Below, one piece after another: positions 39,504 to 50,097 of a DNA stretch of 64,000 nt. The DNA lies in assembly GCA_029834535.1 (NCBI GenBank), contig JAQMWT010000379.1:186001-250000 (forward strand), read 5' to 3'. Under the pieces are notes generated by a model. That model was not told where the DNA came from and made no database searches. It saw nothing but the letters and a program-made list of their open reading frames with translations. The position numbers and the translations under genes were made by a program. The DNA comes from Chrysophaeum taylorii (lineage: Eukaryota; Sar; Pelagophyceae; Pelagomonadales; Pelagomonadaceae). Position 1 is the stretch's first letter; the number at the start of each line of letters is the position of its first letter.

Positions 39504-42500
39504 ATGATGGAAACGGAGCCTGCCGTGGAAGCCGATAATCAGCGAATTTGTTCGATCGACAGCCAGGCCTCGTCGACCGCGAGTAGTTCCAACGGGTTTT
39601 GGAACGCGTTTTCGAGCATGATGGGGTATGTGGTGGGAAATTGCACCAACGTGTCGAACCAGACGCACAAGGATCAGCCGGAGCACGTACGAACGAGCAA
39701 AACTCCGACGATGGATTTGGAAGGGGAGGAGCAGGACGGCGTCCCGGGGGAGAGGGAGCCGTTCGTGCCCGGGGCCCCGCCCTCGAGCGACGGGAACAGG
39801 GTCGCCGCGGGGCCGGGCGAGCGGATGCGTCCCGTCTCGGAGGATGTTCTGTCGGTGTCTTCGGCGATGGGCACGGAAAAGGCGTCGGAGACGACGACGA
39901 ATAATAATAACCGAGTTGCTAACGCCGCCGCCGCCAACGCGCAGGAGGCAACTGTGGTCGCCAAGAGCGGCGGTCAGGACGGAGATGAACACCCCGAGGC
40001 GCGGCGCGTGGAGATCGGCAAGGAGAGTCCCTTCGTCGACAACACGGTGACGACGTCCAAGTACACGGTGGTGTCGTTCATCCCGCTGGCGCTGTTTGGG
40101 CAGTTCCGGCGGTTCGCCAACCTGTACTTTTTGCTGGTGGGTCTGCTGATGCTGTTCGGCGAGCGCACGAACTTGTTTTTGTCGCCGTACCAGAGCAGCA
40201 CGACGCTGATTCCCCTGGCGGTCGTGATTTGCATCTCGCTCGTCCAGGAAGCGCTGACAGATCTCGCGCGACACCGCGCCGACGCCGAGGTGAACAACAG
40301 GCCGGCCGACGTGCTCAACCCGCCCGCGACGATCGCGCAGTACCAGATCAGGACGGGCCAGATCATTCGGGTCGAGAACGGCGAACAGATTCCGGCGGAC
40401 TTGGTGATTTTGAGCACGTCGACCGAGGCGAACACGTGCTACATCGACACGGCGTCGATCGACGGCGAGACGAGTCTCAAGATCAGGCGCGCGCCGCTGC
40501 TCGACGACGCGCCCGAGTGGATGCACGAGGCCGCGCCCAAGGACAGCCAGCGTCTCGAGAGGGCGATGGGCGAGGTCGAGGGCTTTGTGGAGTGCGACCA
40601 CCCGAACGAGCACATCAACAGGTTCAACGGCACGCTCGAGCTCGAGCGCTGCGAGTCGGTCCCGATCGGCAAGGACCACGTCGTGTTGCGCGGCTCGAGC
40701 CTTCACACCGACTGGCTCCTGGGCGTCGTCGTGTACACGGGCCGGGAAACAAAGCTCGCGCTCAACGCGAGATCGCCGCCGCAGAAGCTGTCGCGCATCG
40801 ACAAGACGTGCAACCGCGTCGTCTTGGCCATCTTTGGGTGCCAGATCGTCCTCGCGCTCGTCACGACGACGATCCGTTACGTCTGGGAGGCCCAGGAGTT
40901 TGAATACTTGTGGTACATTGGCTTTCAGAACAACAAGCAGGAAGAAAGGTCGCCCTACTTGGAGACGCGGTGGGACGACTTGCAAACGACCAACCAACAA
41001 ATCAACTTTGGCTGGTCGTTTTGCACGTTTCTGATTCTCTACGTCAACTTCATCCCGCTCTCGCTATACGTCTCGTTGGAGCTCTGCTTCCAAGCGCTCA
41101 CCTTCTTTGTCAACTGGGACATCGAGATGTACCACGAGGAAACGAACACGCCCGCGCAGGCGCGATCCCCGACGGTCACCGACCTCGGCCAGGTCGAGTA
41201 CATCTTCTCCGACAAGACGGGCACGCTCACGCGGAACGAGATGAAGCTGCGTCGACTTATCGTGCACGACGTCACGTACGCCGTGCCCGAGGGAGGACCA
41301 CCGAGAGTTGTGGCCTCGCCCCTCGACGTCAGCGGCGCCTCGACGAGCCGTTCCCCCCACCACAAGAAGGACCAAAAACCACAAACGCCCAAGGTACCGC
41401 CCGCCGCGAAGGCGACCGCCGTGGCGGCGAGCAGAGGCGGCAGCAGCTTGTCGTCCGAGGTGGACGGCAAGCCGCCGCGGGCGTATTCCGAGCTCGACGA
41501 CGACGACAACATGGCGCTCGTGAGCGAGCTCGCCGCTCGCGCGGCCCAAGAGGGCGACGACTTCGCCGCCATCATATTGGAGTCGCTCATGCTGTGCAAT
41601 ACGGTGGTCGTGGAGACCAAGGGCGAGAAGGTCAAGTACCAGGCCGAATCGCCCGACGAGGGGGCGCTCGTCGACGGCGCGACGGTCGCGGGCTACCGGC
41701 TGTCGGCGAGAACCGAGCACGTGCTTTGTGGCGAGACGCCCGCCTCGGGCGGCGCGCGGCGCGCGTGGCAGATATTGGCTACGAACGACTTCGACAACGA
41801 CCGGAAGCGCATGTCGATATTCGTGCGCGAGCAGTTCGACGAGGACCACGTCGCGCATCGCGACGGCAGGCCGATTTTGCCCGACGTGCCGTCGACGCGC
41901 GGCGGGTTTGGTGGGTTCGGCAGCTCGTCGTTGGAGGCCGGAGGCTCGGAGGGGGCCGCCGCGCTCCGGGGCCGCGTGCTTCTGTTGTGCAAAGGCGCCG
42001 ACAACTCGATGTTTTCGATCGCGTCGGAAAGCGAGAACATGGGCATCGAGGGCATGCGGGCCAAGCTCGACGATTTCGCGCGCGAGGGCCTCCGGACGCT
42101 CGTGTTCGGGTATCGGTTATTCTCCGAGGAGGAGTTCGACGAGTGGAAGACGCGGTACTATCATCCGGCGACGTTAGCGCTCCAGGGCCGCGACGAGCTG
42201 TTGCGACAGGCCTCGCTCGCTGCCGAGCGCGACCTGACGATCGTCGGGGCCTCGGCCATCGAGGACAAGCTCCAGGTGGGCGTGCCCGAGACGATCGCGA
42301 CGCTCGCCGACGGCGGGATAAAGCTCTGGGTACTCACGGGCGACAAGCGAGAGACGGCGATCGAGATCGGCAAGTCTTGCAAGCTGCTCCGCCCGGGCAT
42401 GCCGCTCGCCGTGTTGAGCTCGCGCGCGTCGTCTTCCCAACTCAATTCGGCGCTCGTCAAGCTCTACGATCTCAGCGGCGCCGCGCGGGCGCTCGACGGC

Positions 42501-43811
42501 GACAAGAAACATCGGGCGCTCGTCTCGGAGAGACTCGAGGAACTCAACGATGCCGCCGACGACGACGTCGGCGACTGCCGCGTCTGGACGCGCGAGGAGC
42601 TTTCCGAGGCCGCGGACCAACAACAACCTCGCGCGCTCGTCATCGACGGCGAGGCGATGGCCAATCTCTTCGGCGACGCGGCGACCGAGGCGATCGTCTT
42701 TGGAGTCCTCGCCACCTGCGGCTCGGTCATCGCGTGTCGCGTGACGCCGAAACAAAAGGCGCAGCTGGTGAAGCTCGTGCAGCACCACGTCTCGCCAACC
42801 CCGGTTACCCTCGCCATCGGCGACGGCGCCAACGACGTCAACATGATCATGTCGGCCCAGGTCGGCGTCGGCATCTCGGGACACGAGGGTCTCCAGGCCG
42901 TGAACGCGTCCGACTTCGCCGTCGCCCAGTTCCGCTACCTCAAACGTCTCCTCCTCGTCCACGGCCGCTGGGGCTACCGCCGCGTCTCGATCCTCGTCTT
43001 GTATTCGTTCTACAAGAACGCGTGCCTCGCGGCGACGCTCTTCCTCTACTGCTTCTTCACCGGCTACTCGGGCACGTCGCTCTTTTCCGACTACTTCACC
43101 GCCCTCTTCAACTTTTTTCTTTTCCTCATGATTTTCTACACGAGCGTCCTCGACCAGGACGTCTCGGTCGACTACGTCTACCGTCACCCCCAGCTCTACG
43201 TCTCGGGTCGCGAAAACCTCGACCTCAACGTCAGGCTAGCGCTCCAGTGGATCGCCGTCGCCTTGATCCACGCCGTCATCATCTTCCTCATCCCGGCCTT
43301 CGCGCTCGATCGCGGCACCGGCGGCCGCACCGACCTCGGCTCCTACCAGGCCTTTGGGGCCGTCGTCTCCTGCGGCTTCATCTGCTACATGAACATCAAA
43401 GTGCTCCTCGAGACGCGATACTTCACCACCTGGAGATCGGCCTGGGGTCCCGAACGCGGCGGCGTCGGCATCCTCGGATCCACGTGGTTTGCCGCGGCCT
43501 TCAACTTTGCCTTCTTCTACCTCGGACTCGTCACGGCCTCGGTTGTCGGCGACGACACCTCCTTCATCTTCCAGCTTCTCCCCTTTTGGAACGTCGGCAA
43601 CGTCGCTCTCGGCCAAGCAACTACCTGGAGTCTCACCTTCGTCGTCGTCGTCGCCTGCGGTGCCACAGACCTCGCGCTCTATGCCGGCACGTTCTTTTTC
43701 AAGCGCGACCCAATCGCCGTCTCCATCGAGCGCTGCCGCTTGGGCTTGGACGACCTCGATCCTGCCGGCGCATACGCGTCGCCGGATGATGATGATGCCG
43801 ACTCGCCTTGA
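39504..43811 (+). CDS. P4-type ATPase, phospholipid flippase
   Basis: From ATG 39504 the product is 1,435 aa and has every P4-ATPase hallmark. These are VVSFIPLALFGQFRRFANLYFLLVG (TM1 region), CYIDTASIDGETSLK in the actuator domain, FIPLSLYVSLE in TM4 and SDKTGTLTRNEM with the phosphorylated Asp at about residue 570. The nucleotide-binding KYQAESPDEGALV, LTGDKRETAIEIG (about 945) and IGDGANDVNMI (about 1106) follow, then six C-terminal TM helices. Such pumps move aminophospholipids to the cytosolic leaflet, usually with a CDC50 partner, which is not in this window. The first ~180 residues are a low-complexity extension, and a variable insert (SRGGSSLSSEVDGK region) sits in the large loop. No intron is needed. 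Confidence 0.95.
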   Translation: MMETEPAVEADNQRICSIDSQASSTASSSNGFWNAFSSMMGYVVGNCTNVSNQTHKDQPEHVRTSKTPTMDLEGEEQDGVPGEREPFVPGAPPSSDGNRVAAGPGERMRPVSEDVLSVSSAMGTEKASETTTNNNNRVANAAAANAQEATVVAKSGGQDGDEHPEARRVEIGKESPFVDNTVTTSKYTVVSFIPLALFGQFRRFANLYFLLVGLLMLFGERTNLFLSPYQSSTTLIPLAVVICISLVQEALTDLARHRADAEVNNRPADVLNPPATIAQYQIRTGQIIRVENGEQIPADLVILSTSTEANTCYIDTASIDGETSLKIRRAPLLDDAPEWMHEAAPKDSQRLERAMGEVEGFVECDHPNEHINRFNGTLELERCESVPIGKDHVVLRGSSLHTDWLLGVVVYTGRETKLALNARSPPQKLSRIDKTCNRVVLAIFGCQIVLALVTTTIRYVWEAQEFEYLWYIGFQNNKQEERSPYLETRWDDLQTTNQQINFGWSFCTFLILYVNFIPLSLYVSLELCFQALTFFVNWDIEMYHEETNTPAQARSPTVTDLGQVEYIFSDKTGTLTRNEMKLRRLIVHDVTYAVPEGGPPRVVASPLDVSGASTSRSPHHKKDQKPQTPKVPPAAKATAVAASRGGSSLSSEVDGKPPRAYSELDDDDNMALVSELAARAAQEGDDFAAIILESLMLCNTVVVETKGEKVKYQAESPDEGALVDGATVAGYRLSARTEHVLCGETPASGGARRAWQILATNDFDNDRKRMSIFVREQFDEDHVAHRDGRPILPDVPSTRGGFGGFGSSSLEAGGSEGAAALRGRVLLLCKGADNSMFSIASESENMGIEGMRAKLDDFAREGLRTLVFGYRLFSEEEFDEWKTRYYHPATLALQGRDELLRQASLAAERDLTIVGASAIEDKLQVGVPETIATLADGGIKLWVLTGDKRETAIEIGKSCKLLRPGMPLAVLSSRASSSQLNSALVKLYDLSGAARALDGDKKHRALVSERLEELNDAADDDVGDCRVWTREELSEAADQQQPRALVIDGEAMANLFGDAATEAIVFGVLATCGSVIACRVTPKQKAQLVKLVQHHVSPTPVTLAIGDGANDVNMIMSAQVGVGISGHEGLQAVNASDFAVAQFRYLKRLLLVHGRWGYRRVSILVLYSFYKNACLAATLFLYCFFTGYSGTSLFSDYFTALFNFFLFLMIFYTSVLDQDVSVDYVYRHPQLYVSGRENLDLNVRLALQWIAVALIHAVIIFLIPAFALDRGTGGRTDLGSYQAFGAVVSCGFICYMNIKVLLETRYFTTWRSAWGPERGGVGILGSTWFAAAFNFAFFYLGLVTASVVGDDTSFIFQLLPFWNVGNVALGQATTWSLTFVVVVACGATDLALYAGTFFFKRDPIAVSIERCRLGLDDLDPAGAYASPDDDDADSP

Positions 43812-44027
43812 GAGTCGTTTCGATTCGTCGGCCGCGTAGACGTCATTCACCCCCCTCAAAAATATGCAAACTCTGCTCTGCACTGCACTGCACTGCACTG
43901 CACCACCCCGCGGGCGCCTTCCAGCCTGCCTCTCCCTCTCACACCATAGAGATCCGGCTGCTGCTGCGGTGTCTGCTTCTCTTTGATGACGAAAGGAACC
44001 TAACAAGCTCGCACATTATAGTAGTAA

Positions 44028-44029
<2 letters not shown>

Positions 44030-44063
<34 letters not shown>
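44030..44063 (+). repeat. (GAC)n microsatellite
   Basis: About eleven GAC units in the gap between the flippase and the GST-like gene. A (CTGCA)5 pentamer run lies nearby at about 43878–43902. Confidence 0.9.
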
Positions 44064-44179
44064 TGAAGCTAGAAGAATGACGACGACACCACGCACACTC
44101 TGCCGCCACCGCCGCCGCACGACAACCACATTTACTGTGCCCGCCCAAAAAAAGAAGAAACCTAAGGTAATAAGCTAAG

Positions 44180-45256
44180 TCAGGGAAGTTCCCACAAGGG
44201 GCGCGACCGGACGTTCTCGTACAGAGTGGTGACGTGGCGGCCCGAGGGACGCCGGAGAAGGTCCATCTCGAATTGCGCGAGAGGCAAAGGGAGCTCGGCT
44301 CGTCGTTTAACGAGCGCAGCGTCGAAGGACGCGAAGCGACCCCCGGCCCACTGCGACGGCTGGGCAAAGAGAAGCGTGGAAGGGAGCATGGGGGCCATGA
44401 GCGAGGCAAAGGCGACGTCGACGTAAGAAAGAGTCGGGCCCGTCAAGTATTTCGTATTAGCGAGCGTTGCGTCGACGTCGTCCAAGACGCGCGAAACCGT
44501 CCGCTCGTAGACCGCGATCACCTCGGGATCGTCGTGCTTGAAGGCGACGCGGATCATGGCCTTGAGGAGCGGATGGGCGCACCAGACGACGAGGCGATCG
44601 AGGAGGGGCACGAGAGGGTCGAAAGCGCCCCAGGCGGTCAGCGATATTCCAGACGTATTCTTAGCGCCAGGCTTTAGGACGTGATAATACGCAAACCCCT
44701 GGATCGCGTGGCCGAGCGCATTCAACACGCGCTCCCATTCCCGCGACACGTCGGTGCGCGCGAAGAAGGCCGCGGCGCGCCGTCGCGCGGGCTCGGGAAG
44801 CGTCGGCACGTGCGTGACCGAAAGGTATGCCAAGACTTCGTCGGAATTCCCGATCAGCGAGCACGAGTGACGGTCGACCAGCCACGGGACGCTCCTGCCG
44901 CGGACGTAGGCTGAGATGAGTCCGCCGCAGTTCGTCTCCTCGTACGGCGCTCTCGCGAGGTCCAGGCACCATCGCACCTTCTCGCCAAAATGGTTGATCG
45001 GATGCGCGACCAGAACGTATCGCTTCGGCCCCTCCGTCTCCGCGTGATCGAGCCCGAATTGCGCCGTTTCGACACCCCGCATCGTCGCCGGAATCCCCCG
45101 CTCCACGCGCGCGACGACGTATGCGACTCCAACGGCGACGGGAACCAGGGCGAACGTCTCGCGGACGCTATATCCCTTCGCCGCGACCACGATGCTCCAC
45201 AAAGACAACACCAACGCCACTATTCCCGCGGTGCGGCTCGCGGTCATCGTCGGCAT
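44180..45256 (-). CDS. Membrane-anchored GST-like (thioredoxin-fold) protein
   Basis: Starting at ATG 45256 (MPTMTASRTAG) the product is 358 aa. Two hydrophobic segments come first (IVALVLSLWSIVVAA and FALVPVAVGVAYVVA), so the protein should be membrane bound. A glutathione-S-transferase N-domain follows: VLVAHPINHFGEKVRWCLDLARAPYEE, VPWLVD, then the SNAIL-like IGNSDEVLAYL. An all-helical C-domain contains VDATLANTKYLTGPTLSYVDVAFASLMAP, typical of GST_C. The usual catalytic Ser/Cys position is occupied by HPINHF, so activity is uncertain. The frame extends upstream to 45442, but there it would overlap the end of the next gene upstream on the same strand, so I chose the later ATG. Confidence 0.75.
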   Translation of the reverse strand: MPTMTASRTAGIVALVLSLWSIVVAAKGYSVRETFALVPVAVGVAYVVARVERGIPATMRGVETAQFGLDHAETEGPKRYVLVAHPINHFGEKVRWCLDLARAPYEETNCGGLISAYVRGRSVPWLVDRHSCSLIGNSDEVLAYLSVTHVPTLPEPARRRAAAFFARTDVSREWERVLNALGHAIQGFAYYHVLKPGAKNTSGISLTAWGAFDPLVPLLDRLVVWCAHPLLKAMIRVAFKHDDPEVIAVYERTVSRVLDDVDATLANTKYLTGPTLSYVDVAFASLMAPMLPSTLLFAQPSQWAGGRFASFDAALVKRRAELPLPLAQFEMDLLRRPSGRHVTTLYENVRSRPLWELP

Positions 45257-45438
45257 CTTCGCGCTCAGCTTTCGCGTCACAACCCCTACCATCATCTTCA
45301 AGACGCTATTCACTTTGCGATTCATTCGACCACGGAGCAGCACCCCACGATGCGATATGCGATGCCGCCCTGCGTGCATTAATTGTAGGGTTTCGAATCC
45401 GGTGCAGGAGAGCCGCCGGGCTCTGCTTAGGTCACGCA

Positions 45439-45624
45439 TCAAGAAGGTAACGGGGGTCGTAGGCTCCGAACGAGCTCGGGAACATCAGGATCGGCGGCAT
45501 ATGGGCCCTCGTCCAGCGCTGGATCGTTCGAGTTCCCGACCTTGGCCAGCTCCTCCCAGTACAAGTTGGGCTTGGAGTTTTTGCCGAGATGGTGTCGTGT
45601 CCCGCGAAAGGTGTGCGTCTCGCG
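45439..45624 (-). CDS. 3' end of an unidentified gene
   Basis: About 60 codons read RETHTFRGTRHHLGKNSKPNLYWEELAKVG… and end LVRSLRPPLPS at a stop at 45441–45439. The residue composition (YWEELAKVGNSNDPALDEGPYAADPD) looks like real coding sequence. The frame closes upstream; a CCAG at about 45625 could be its splice acceptor, but I could not fix the preceding exon. Function unknown. A competing frame gives a Ser/Ala-rich product that I trust less. Confidence 0.3.
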   Translation of the reverse strand, partial: RETHTFRGTRHHLGKNSKPNLYWEELAKVGNSNDPALDEGPYAADPDVPELVRSLRPPLPS

Positions 45625-46123
45625 TCTGGACGATGAACATGATTATCCGCGATCGGCAGGGATCCTTCGAACCGTACTTCTTCGACGGCGCCGGCGGCGA
45701 GCAAGCCGCACGAAGCGGGTTGCGCCAGTTCGGGGATGCCACAGCAGTCGCCGTCGGAGACGCTGCGCCGATTGATGCCGCCTCTGGCTCTGCGCCCTCT
45801 GGCTCCGACTCGGCCGAGTCACTCAGTGTGGAGTCCGTGACAGCCGTCTCCACCTTCTCGAGCCAAGCCACGCCCAGTTCCAGCCCTTGCGCTTGGGCAC
45901 ACAGCTTCGGTCTTCCGCCCGGCGTTTGATCTCTGCCGCGAGGTGTTTGCTTTCCGGCCGCGACACCTACGTGATCTGCATCGTCTTCGCAGCCCAGCCG
46001 TGTTTGGTCTTCAGCGTCGCCGCCCGCCGGTGCGCTTCCTTCGTGGTCCTCGTATTCTTCTGGTATTTCCTCGTTTTATTCTGGTATTCTTACTAGCTTC
46101 TTTACACGTGTAATACGCAAGCT

Positions 46124-46405
46124 ATGGTGGAGTCCGAGAGTTTGAGTGACGAGACCCGTGTCGCTGGATATCGCGGACGGATCGCGCGGCTCGCTGACGA
46201 AGCGCGTGGCTACTGCACTCATGCTGAGAAAGTGGCGAAGCGGTCCGAGATCGTCGAACTGTGTGCGTCCATCGTGTTCGCGACCAAAGATCGTGAGGGC
46301 AAGGCGGCTGCGGAGAAGGACCTGTACCACGCCCACATGTCATGCTGCAGCAGTCGCGCTAGCTCGCCGGCCTGCCACGGCTTGAGTCATCGAGGGAATA
46401 CATAG
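46124..46405 (+). CDS. Short hypothetical protein
   Basis: The 93-codon frame starts MVESESLSDETRVAG and has a helical, protein-like centre (RIARLADEARGYCTHAEKVAKRSEIVELCASIVFATKDREGKAAAEKDLYHAHM). It ends in a Ser/Cys-rich tail. There is no recognised family. It could be an isolated exon of a gene connected with the ankyrin pseudogene downstream. Confidence 0.3.
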   Translation: MVESESLSDETRVAGYRGRIARLADEARGYCTHAEKVAKRSEIVELCASIVFATKDREGKAAAEKDLYHAHMSCCSSRASSPACHGLSHRGNT

Positions 46406-46769
46406 AGTGGTACATGAGTCGCCAGGCGGCGGAGCAACAGCAAGGGGCCGGCGTCCGTTCGACTCGTCGCATTCTTTTTTCCTGGTTTTTTTGCCACCCT
46501 CAACCGCTCGTGCCATAGTTTGTGGTGTGTGTCGTGGTACCCTCGGCGGCGGCTTGAAGACCCGCGCGCCATCGAAGACGTCGATCGTGTGCTGCAACTC
46601 TCGTTGGTTTTGTGCGTCGCGGATTGCGCGCCCAAGACGTTGGAGGCCTCGGCGTTGTGTGCCGGTCTTGTGTCGCGATCGAGGTAGTGGTGTCTTGCGG
46701 GGCGCTCGCAGAGGTACCCTTTCTGTACTACGCCAGTATGTGTGTTGTATACCTGAAAGACGACCTTAG

Positions 46770-47883
46770 GATGGGCGACCCAACGCGCCCGCAGAAGCGA
46801 CCGAAGACAACAAATGACTCATTAAGGCGACAAGTGTTGCGGATGCTTGTCGACATGGACGCGCTTCTTCTGAACGGCGTTGACGACGAGCCGACCTGGA
46901 GACGAAGCGCGCCCTACTATACAATATGGTCGACGCCGACGAGGAGTGGATCTACGGCATGCTCGACGTCGTCTCCGAGATTGCCCTCGACGCGCTGGCT
47001 GGGAAGCGCATCGCAACGCAAGCCCGTATCGTCGAAATTTCGAGACTCTTCGACAAGGTCGGCGTCGACCAGCACAAGCATGTGCGCGAGCTTTTTGAAG
47101 ACGATTGTGCCCTCAAATTGCTATAACCCCGAGATCGACGACAACATCCGGTTGCCGAGAGGCGTAAGGCCAAATAAGCGGGGAACCTACGAGAAGCTGA
47201 AGGAGTTTGTCGTCGTGCTCGGTGCCATCAGCTGGATCGACTGGTATATCCATCAACACAGTGATCTCCAGCGTTCCGTATGCGAGGCTGCGGGTCAAGC
47301 CGGCCAGCTCGACGTCCTCGTCGGATGGGCGCGCGAAAAAAAAAATTCCGTGGGACGAAACAACGTGCGACGGGGCGGCGGTCATCTCGAGGCTTCCAAG
47401 TGGGCGCATGCCAATGGGTGTTGTCCGCTGAGTCCTTACACGTGCAAATTCGCAGCTCTTGGCGGCAACGTCGAGGTCCTCAAGTTGGCGCGTGCAAACG
47501 GGTGTCCGTGGAACGCAGAAACGTGCTTGAATGCAGCTCGTGAAGGCCGTCTGGAGCTCCTTAAGTGGGCGCGCGCCAACGGGTGTCCGTGGGATAGTTC
47601 GACGTGTGAGTTCGCAGCTCGCGGCGGCCATATCGAGTGGGCGCGTGCTAACGGGTGTGAATATAGCAAACTCGCATGTTACATCAACGCGCTTAGGGGC
47701 GGCAATCCTGAGGTCCTCGGGTGCGTGCGCCAAGTTGAGGGCCCGCCAGTGAGAGACTGCCGCGATGTAAAACAAAGACGTTGTCCAGGGTCAAAGGATC
47801 TCGTCGTGTTTCGGAGATACGTGGTTCGACGTACGAGGACAACAAGGTCGGGGGGGGTCGCGTCGAAGATGGTGAGTCGGTGA
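46770..47883 (+). pseudogene. Ankyrin-repeat gene with several frameshifts
   Basis: An N-terminal segment (MGDPTRPQKRPKTT…LLNGVDDEP) is followed, in another frame, by YNMVDADEEWIYGMLDVVSEIALDAL…EDDCALKLL. The first frame then resumes with YNPEIDDNIRLPRGVR…QLDVLVGWARE. Ankyrin-like units of the LKWARANGCPWD.TC..AA type follow (47400–47700). Four frame changes are needed: near 46900, near 47125, at the A9 run 47337–47345, and near 47380. The last two flank a normal-looking IPWDETTCDGAA stretch. One repeat has lost three residues (GGHIEWARANGC). I found no splice sites to explain the changes, so I call it a pseudogene; sequencing error at the A-run is possible. Confidence 0.7.
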
Positions 47884-47899
47884 TTGGGAACCCCGTGGC

Positions 47900-47969
47900 A
47901 AGATGTGGAAGATACTAATTCGGGCTAGTCCGGGGTAAGATGTGGAAGATACTATTTCGGGCTAGTCCG
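47900..47969. repeat. 33-bp direct duplication, 37-bp spacing
   Basis: The sequence AAGATGTGGAAGATACTA…CGGGCTAGTCCG occurs at 47900–47932 and again at 47937–47969 with one mismatch. This is a recent tandem duplication in non-coding DNA. Confidence 0.95.
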
Positions 47970-48816
47970 AAACGTGGCAAAAAAGGAAAGGGCATTGATT
48001 CAGCCGTCTCGTACCCAGGTGCCCTCATCCAAGATGTGAGGTCCATCGGCGGCACGTGTAGAGTAGATCTCGGGCGACCTTTTCGCGGTGGAGGGCGGCA
48101 GAAAGAAACAATGACGTCCGGTCAAAATTTATAGTATATGTGTGCTTTTCGCTGAAACTAGAAGGGTTCGTTCTTGATGGTCGACTGCCAAGAGGCGAGG
48201 GGGGGCGAAAGTGACGCGGAGGGTGTAGGGGGTTGTGCGAAAACGAGAAGGTTGGCTCATCGTCGACCACCGCACCACGTAGTTGTGCGAGCCTCAGCGT
48301 GGGAGGTAGTTCGCCCCTATGTCCACCACGGCCCTGACGACGACGAGCGGGAAGTTTGCGGATCGCGGCGCCACGGTATCTCGGTGGCGCAGCCTGTTTC
48401 GGCATTTCCGAAAACACTAGATCGAGCGGCTCGGGCTCTCGCTGAACTCGCTGAAGCCAGGCGTGAGTGCGCCACCGAGGCCCTCGATATAAAGGGCAGT
48501 ACGAGCTCGAACGGCGACCGTCCAGGGAGGGGAGGGTGGACCCAGTTCTTTATTTTATTCATGCATTACTATCTCATATTATTGTGCCGAGCCCCCGCGA
48601 CGAATGTACGTCGTAGTAGTACGGAGGCCGCGGCGCTCGAAGGAGTGTCGCTCCCTAGAGACTCGAAGTCGAGACAAGGACGTGTCGTCCCTCCCCTGGA
48701 GGAGGAACTTGGCCGCCGCCGGCGGCAGCACAGGTAGAATGAAGCACACTAGATATGCGCACCTCCATATCATTAATCGCGCCCCGCTAATTTTCATTAT
48801 TCCACACGGGCCTCAC
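47970..48816. other. No supported gene
   Basis: Open frames up to 187 codons exist but lack protein-like composition, family motifs or consistent splice structure. I annotate nothing here. Confidence 0.5.
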
Positions 48817-48856
48817 GAATGAATGAATGAATGAATGAATGAATGAATGAATGAAT
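48817..48856. repeat. (GAAT)10 tetranucleotide repeat
   Basis: Ten perfect GAAT units just before the 3' end of the SDR gene. Confidence 0.97.
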
Positions 48857-48917
48857 GATGACGTCAACACGACGCGCTCATCAAACCACAAATGAAAAGG
48901 CTGGTGGGCCGCCTCAA

Positions 48918-50039
48918 TCACGGAATCGCAGCGGCTTGGTCCGGCGGCGGAGCGAGCCTCGCGGATGTGGTTTCGAGGAAATTCCAGACGAAATCGGCGA
49001 GGTCGGCCTCATACGCGAGGCGGTGCGTCGCGCGCGCTTCGAGGAGATAATTCCAGTAGGAGACGCGGCGACGCCGGCAGTTGGGCGACATGGCGACGGC
49101 GAGATGCGTGAGGGCGGTTTCGTCTTCGGAGATGGAAATGGGCCGCTGGAGCCTGCGGCGGGCGGACTTAAGTTTTGGGCGGGCGAAAAAAGGAACTCAC
49201 GCGTGCAAGATTGCGACGGCCCAGGCCGGGAATGTAGAGAGCATGACGTCCGTATTGACAACACCGGGGAACATGCCGACGTAGGTGATCCGCGCGGGGA
49301 GGTGGGTCGCGGCAGCGAGGAGGTAAGCGTCGGCGGCCACGGCGATAGGGGGGAGCGAGGTCGCGAGGGTAGCCGGCGGTCTCGATCGCTCGAGGCGGAC
49401 CTTGACTCCGATCTTGGAGACGAACGGCATCATCACGGTGCTCGCGAGCGTGTTGACGACGACCGCGCCCTCCGAGAGGAGATCGTCTCGCGCGAGTCTC
49501 TTTAGGACGAGGTGTCGGGCGAGGAGGTCGAGCTGGAGCACTCGTTCGAGACCGTCGGTCGTTGTCGGATCCGAGAAGTTCGGCCATGCGCCGACGGTGA
49601 ACACGACGACGTCGAACTCCCGACCGTCGGCGCTCAGGGCGTCGCTCAGCGCGACGCAGCCCGCGACCGTCGAGAGGTCGACGTCGTGGCCGACGAAGAC
49701 GCGGCCGGGGCTCGCGACAACCTCGCGGGCTCGGGCTGCCGCGCCGCGACGGCCCACGATCGTACAGCTGCCCCCGAGCCGGACGATTGCCGTCACGATG
49801 CCGCGCCCGATGCCGCGCGTGCCGCCGACCACGAGAAACGACTTGCCACTCGCTGACCTCGCGAGCTCGGCTTCGTTTATGCCGGGAAGCGTGCCCACGA
49901 CCAGGTCCAGCGGCCCGCTCGTTGCCCGGAGGGCGAGCGTGAACAGCAACCGCCCCTGGCCCAAAGCCACGGCCACCACAACACCCACGACCCCATACTT
50001 GATGGCGGCGACCAGACCCTTTCCTGCCATCACACTCAA
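48918..50039 (-). CDS. Atypical short-chain dehydrogenase/reductase, one intron
   Basis: Exons 50039–49201 and 49152–48918 splice (48-nt intron, GTGAGT…CCGCAG) to 357 aa. An N-terminal hydrophobic helix (YGVVGVVVAVALG) may anchor it. The Rossmann motif FLVVGGTRGIGRGI (TGxxxGxG type) and HDVDLST identify the SDR fold, with VVVNTLAS carrying the expected catalytic Ser. The usual YxxxK is not intact: the corresponding helix appears to read DAYLLAAATHL, without the Lys. About 30 residues (SKIGVKVRLERSRPPATLATSL) are inserted or remodelled before it. VGMFPGVVNTDVM matches the conserved PG..T segment. It may be a non-catalytic or altered SDR. The C-terminal exon encodes a helical extension (NCRRRRVSYWNYLLEARATHRLAYEADLADF). 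Its ATG is 98 bp from the CDC5 start. Confidence 0.82.
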
Positions 50040-50097
50040 TCAATAACCCTTAGAGACAGACAGACAACAGACCTTGTTGTCGTGAAGGAAGTGCCGC

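Noticed and set aside
40910-43789. 959-codon second plus-strand frame in the P4-ATPase region
   Set aside because: Arg-rich frame-shifted shadow; all catalytic motifs are in the other frame.
48025-48737. Open frames of 130 and 187 codons between the ankyrin relic and the SDR gene
   Set aside because: Composition looks random, no motifs, and hydrophobic and charged residues are distributed without pattern.
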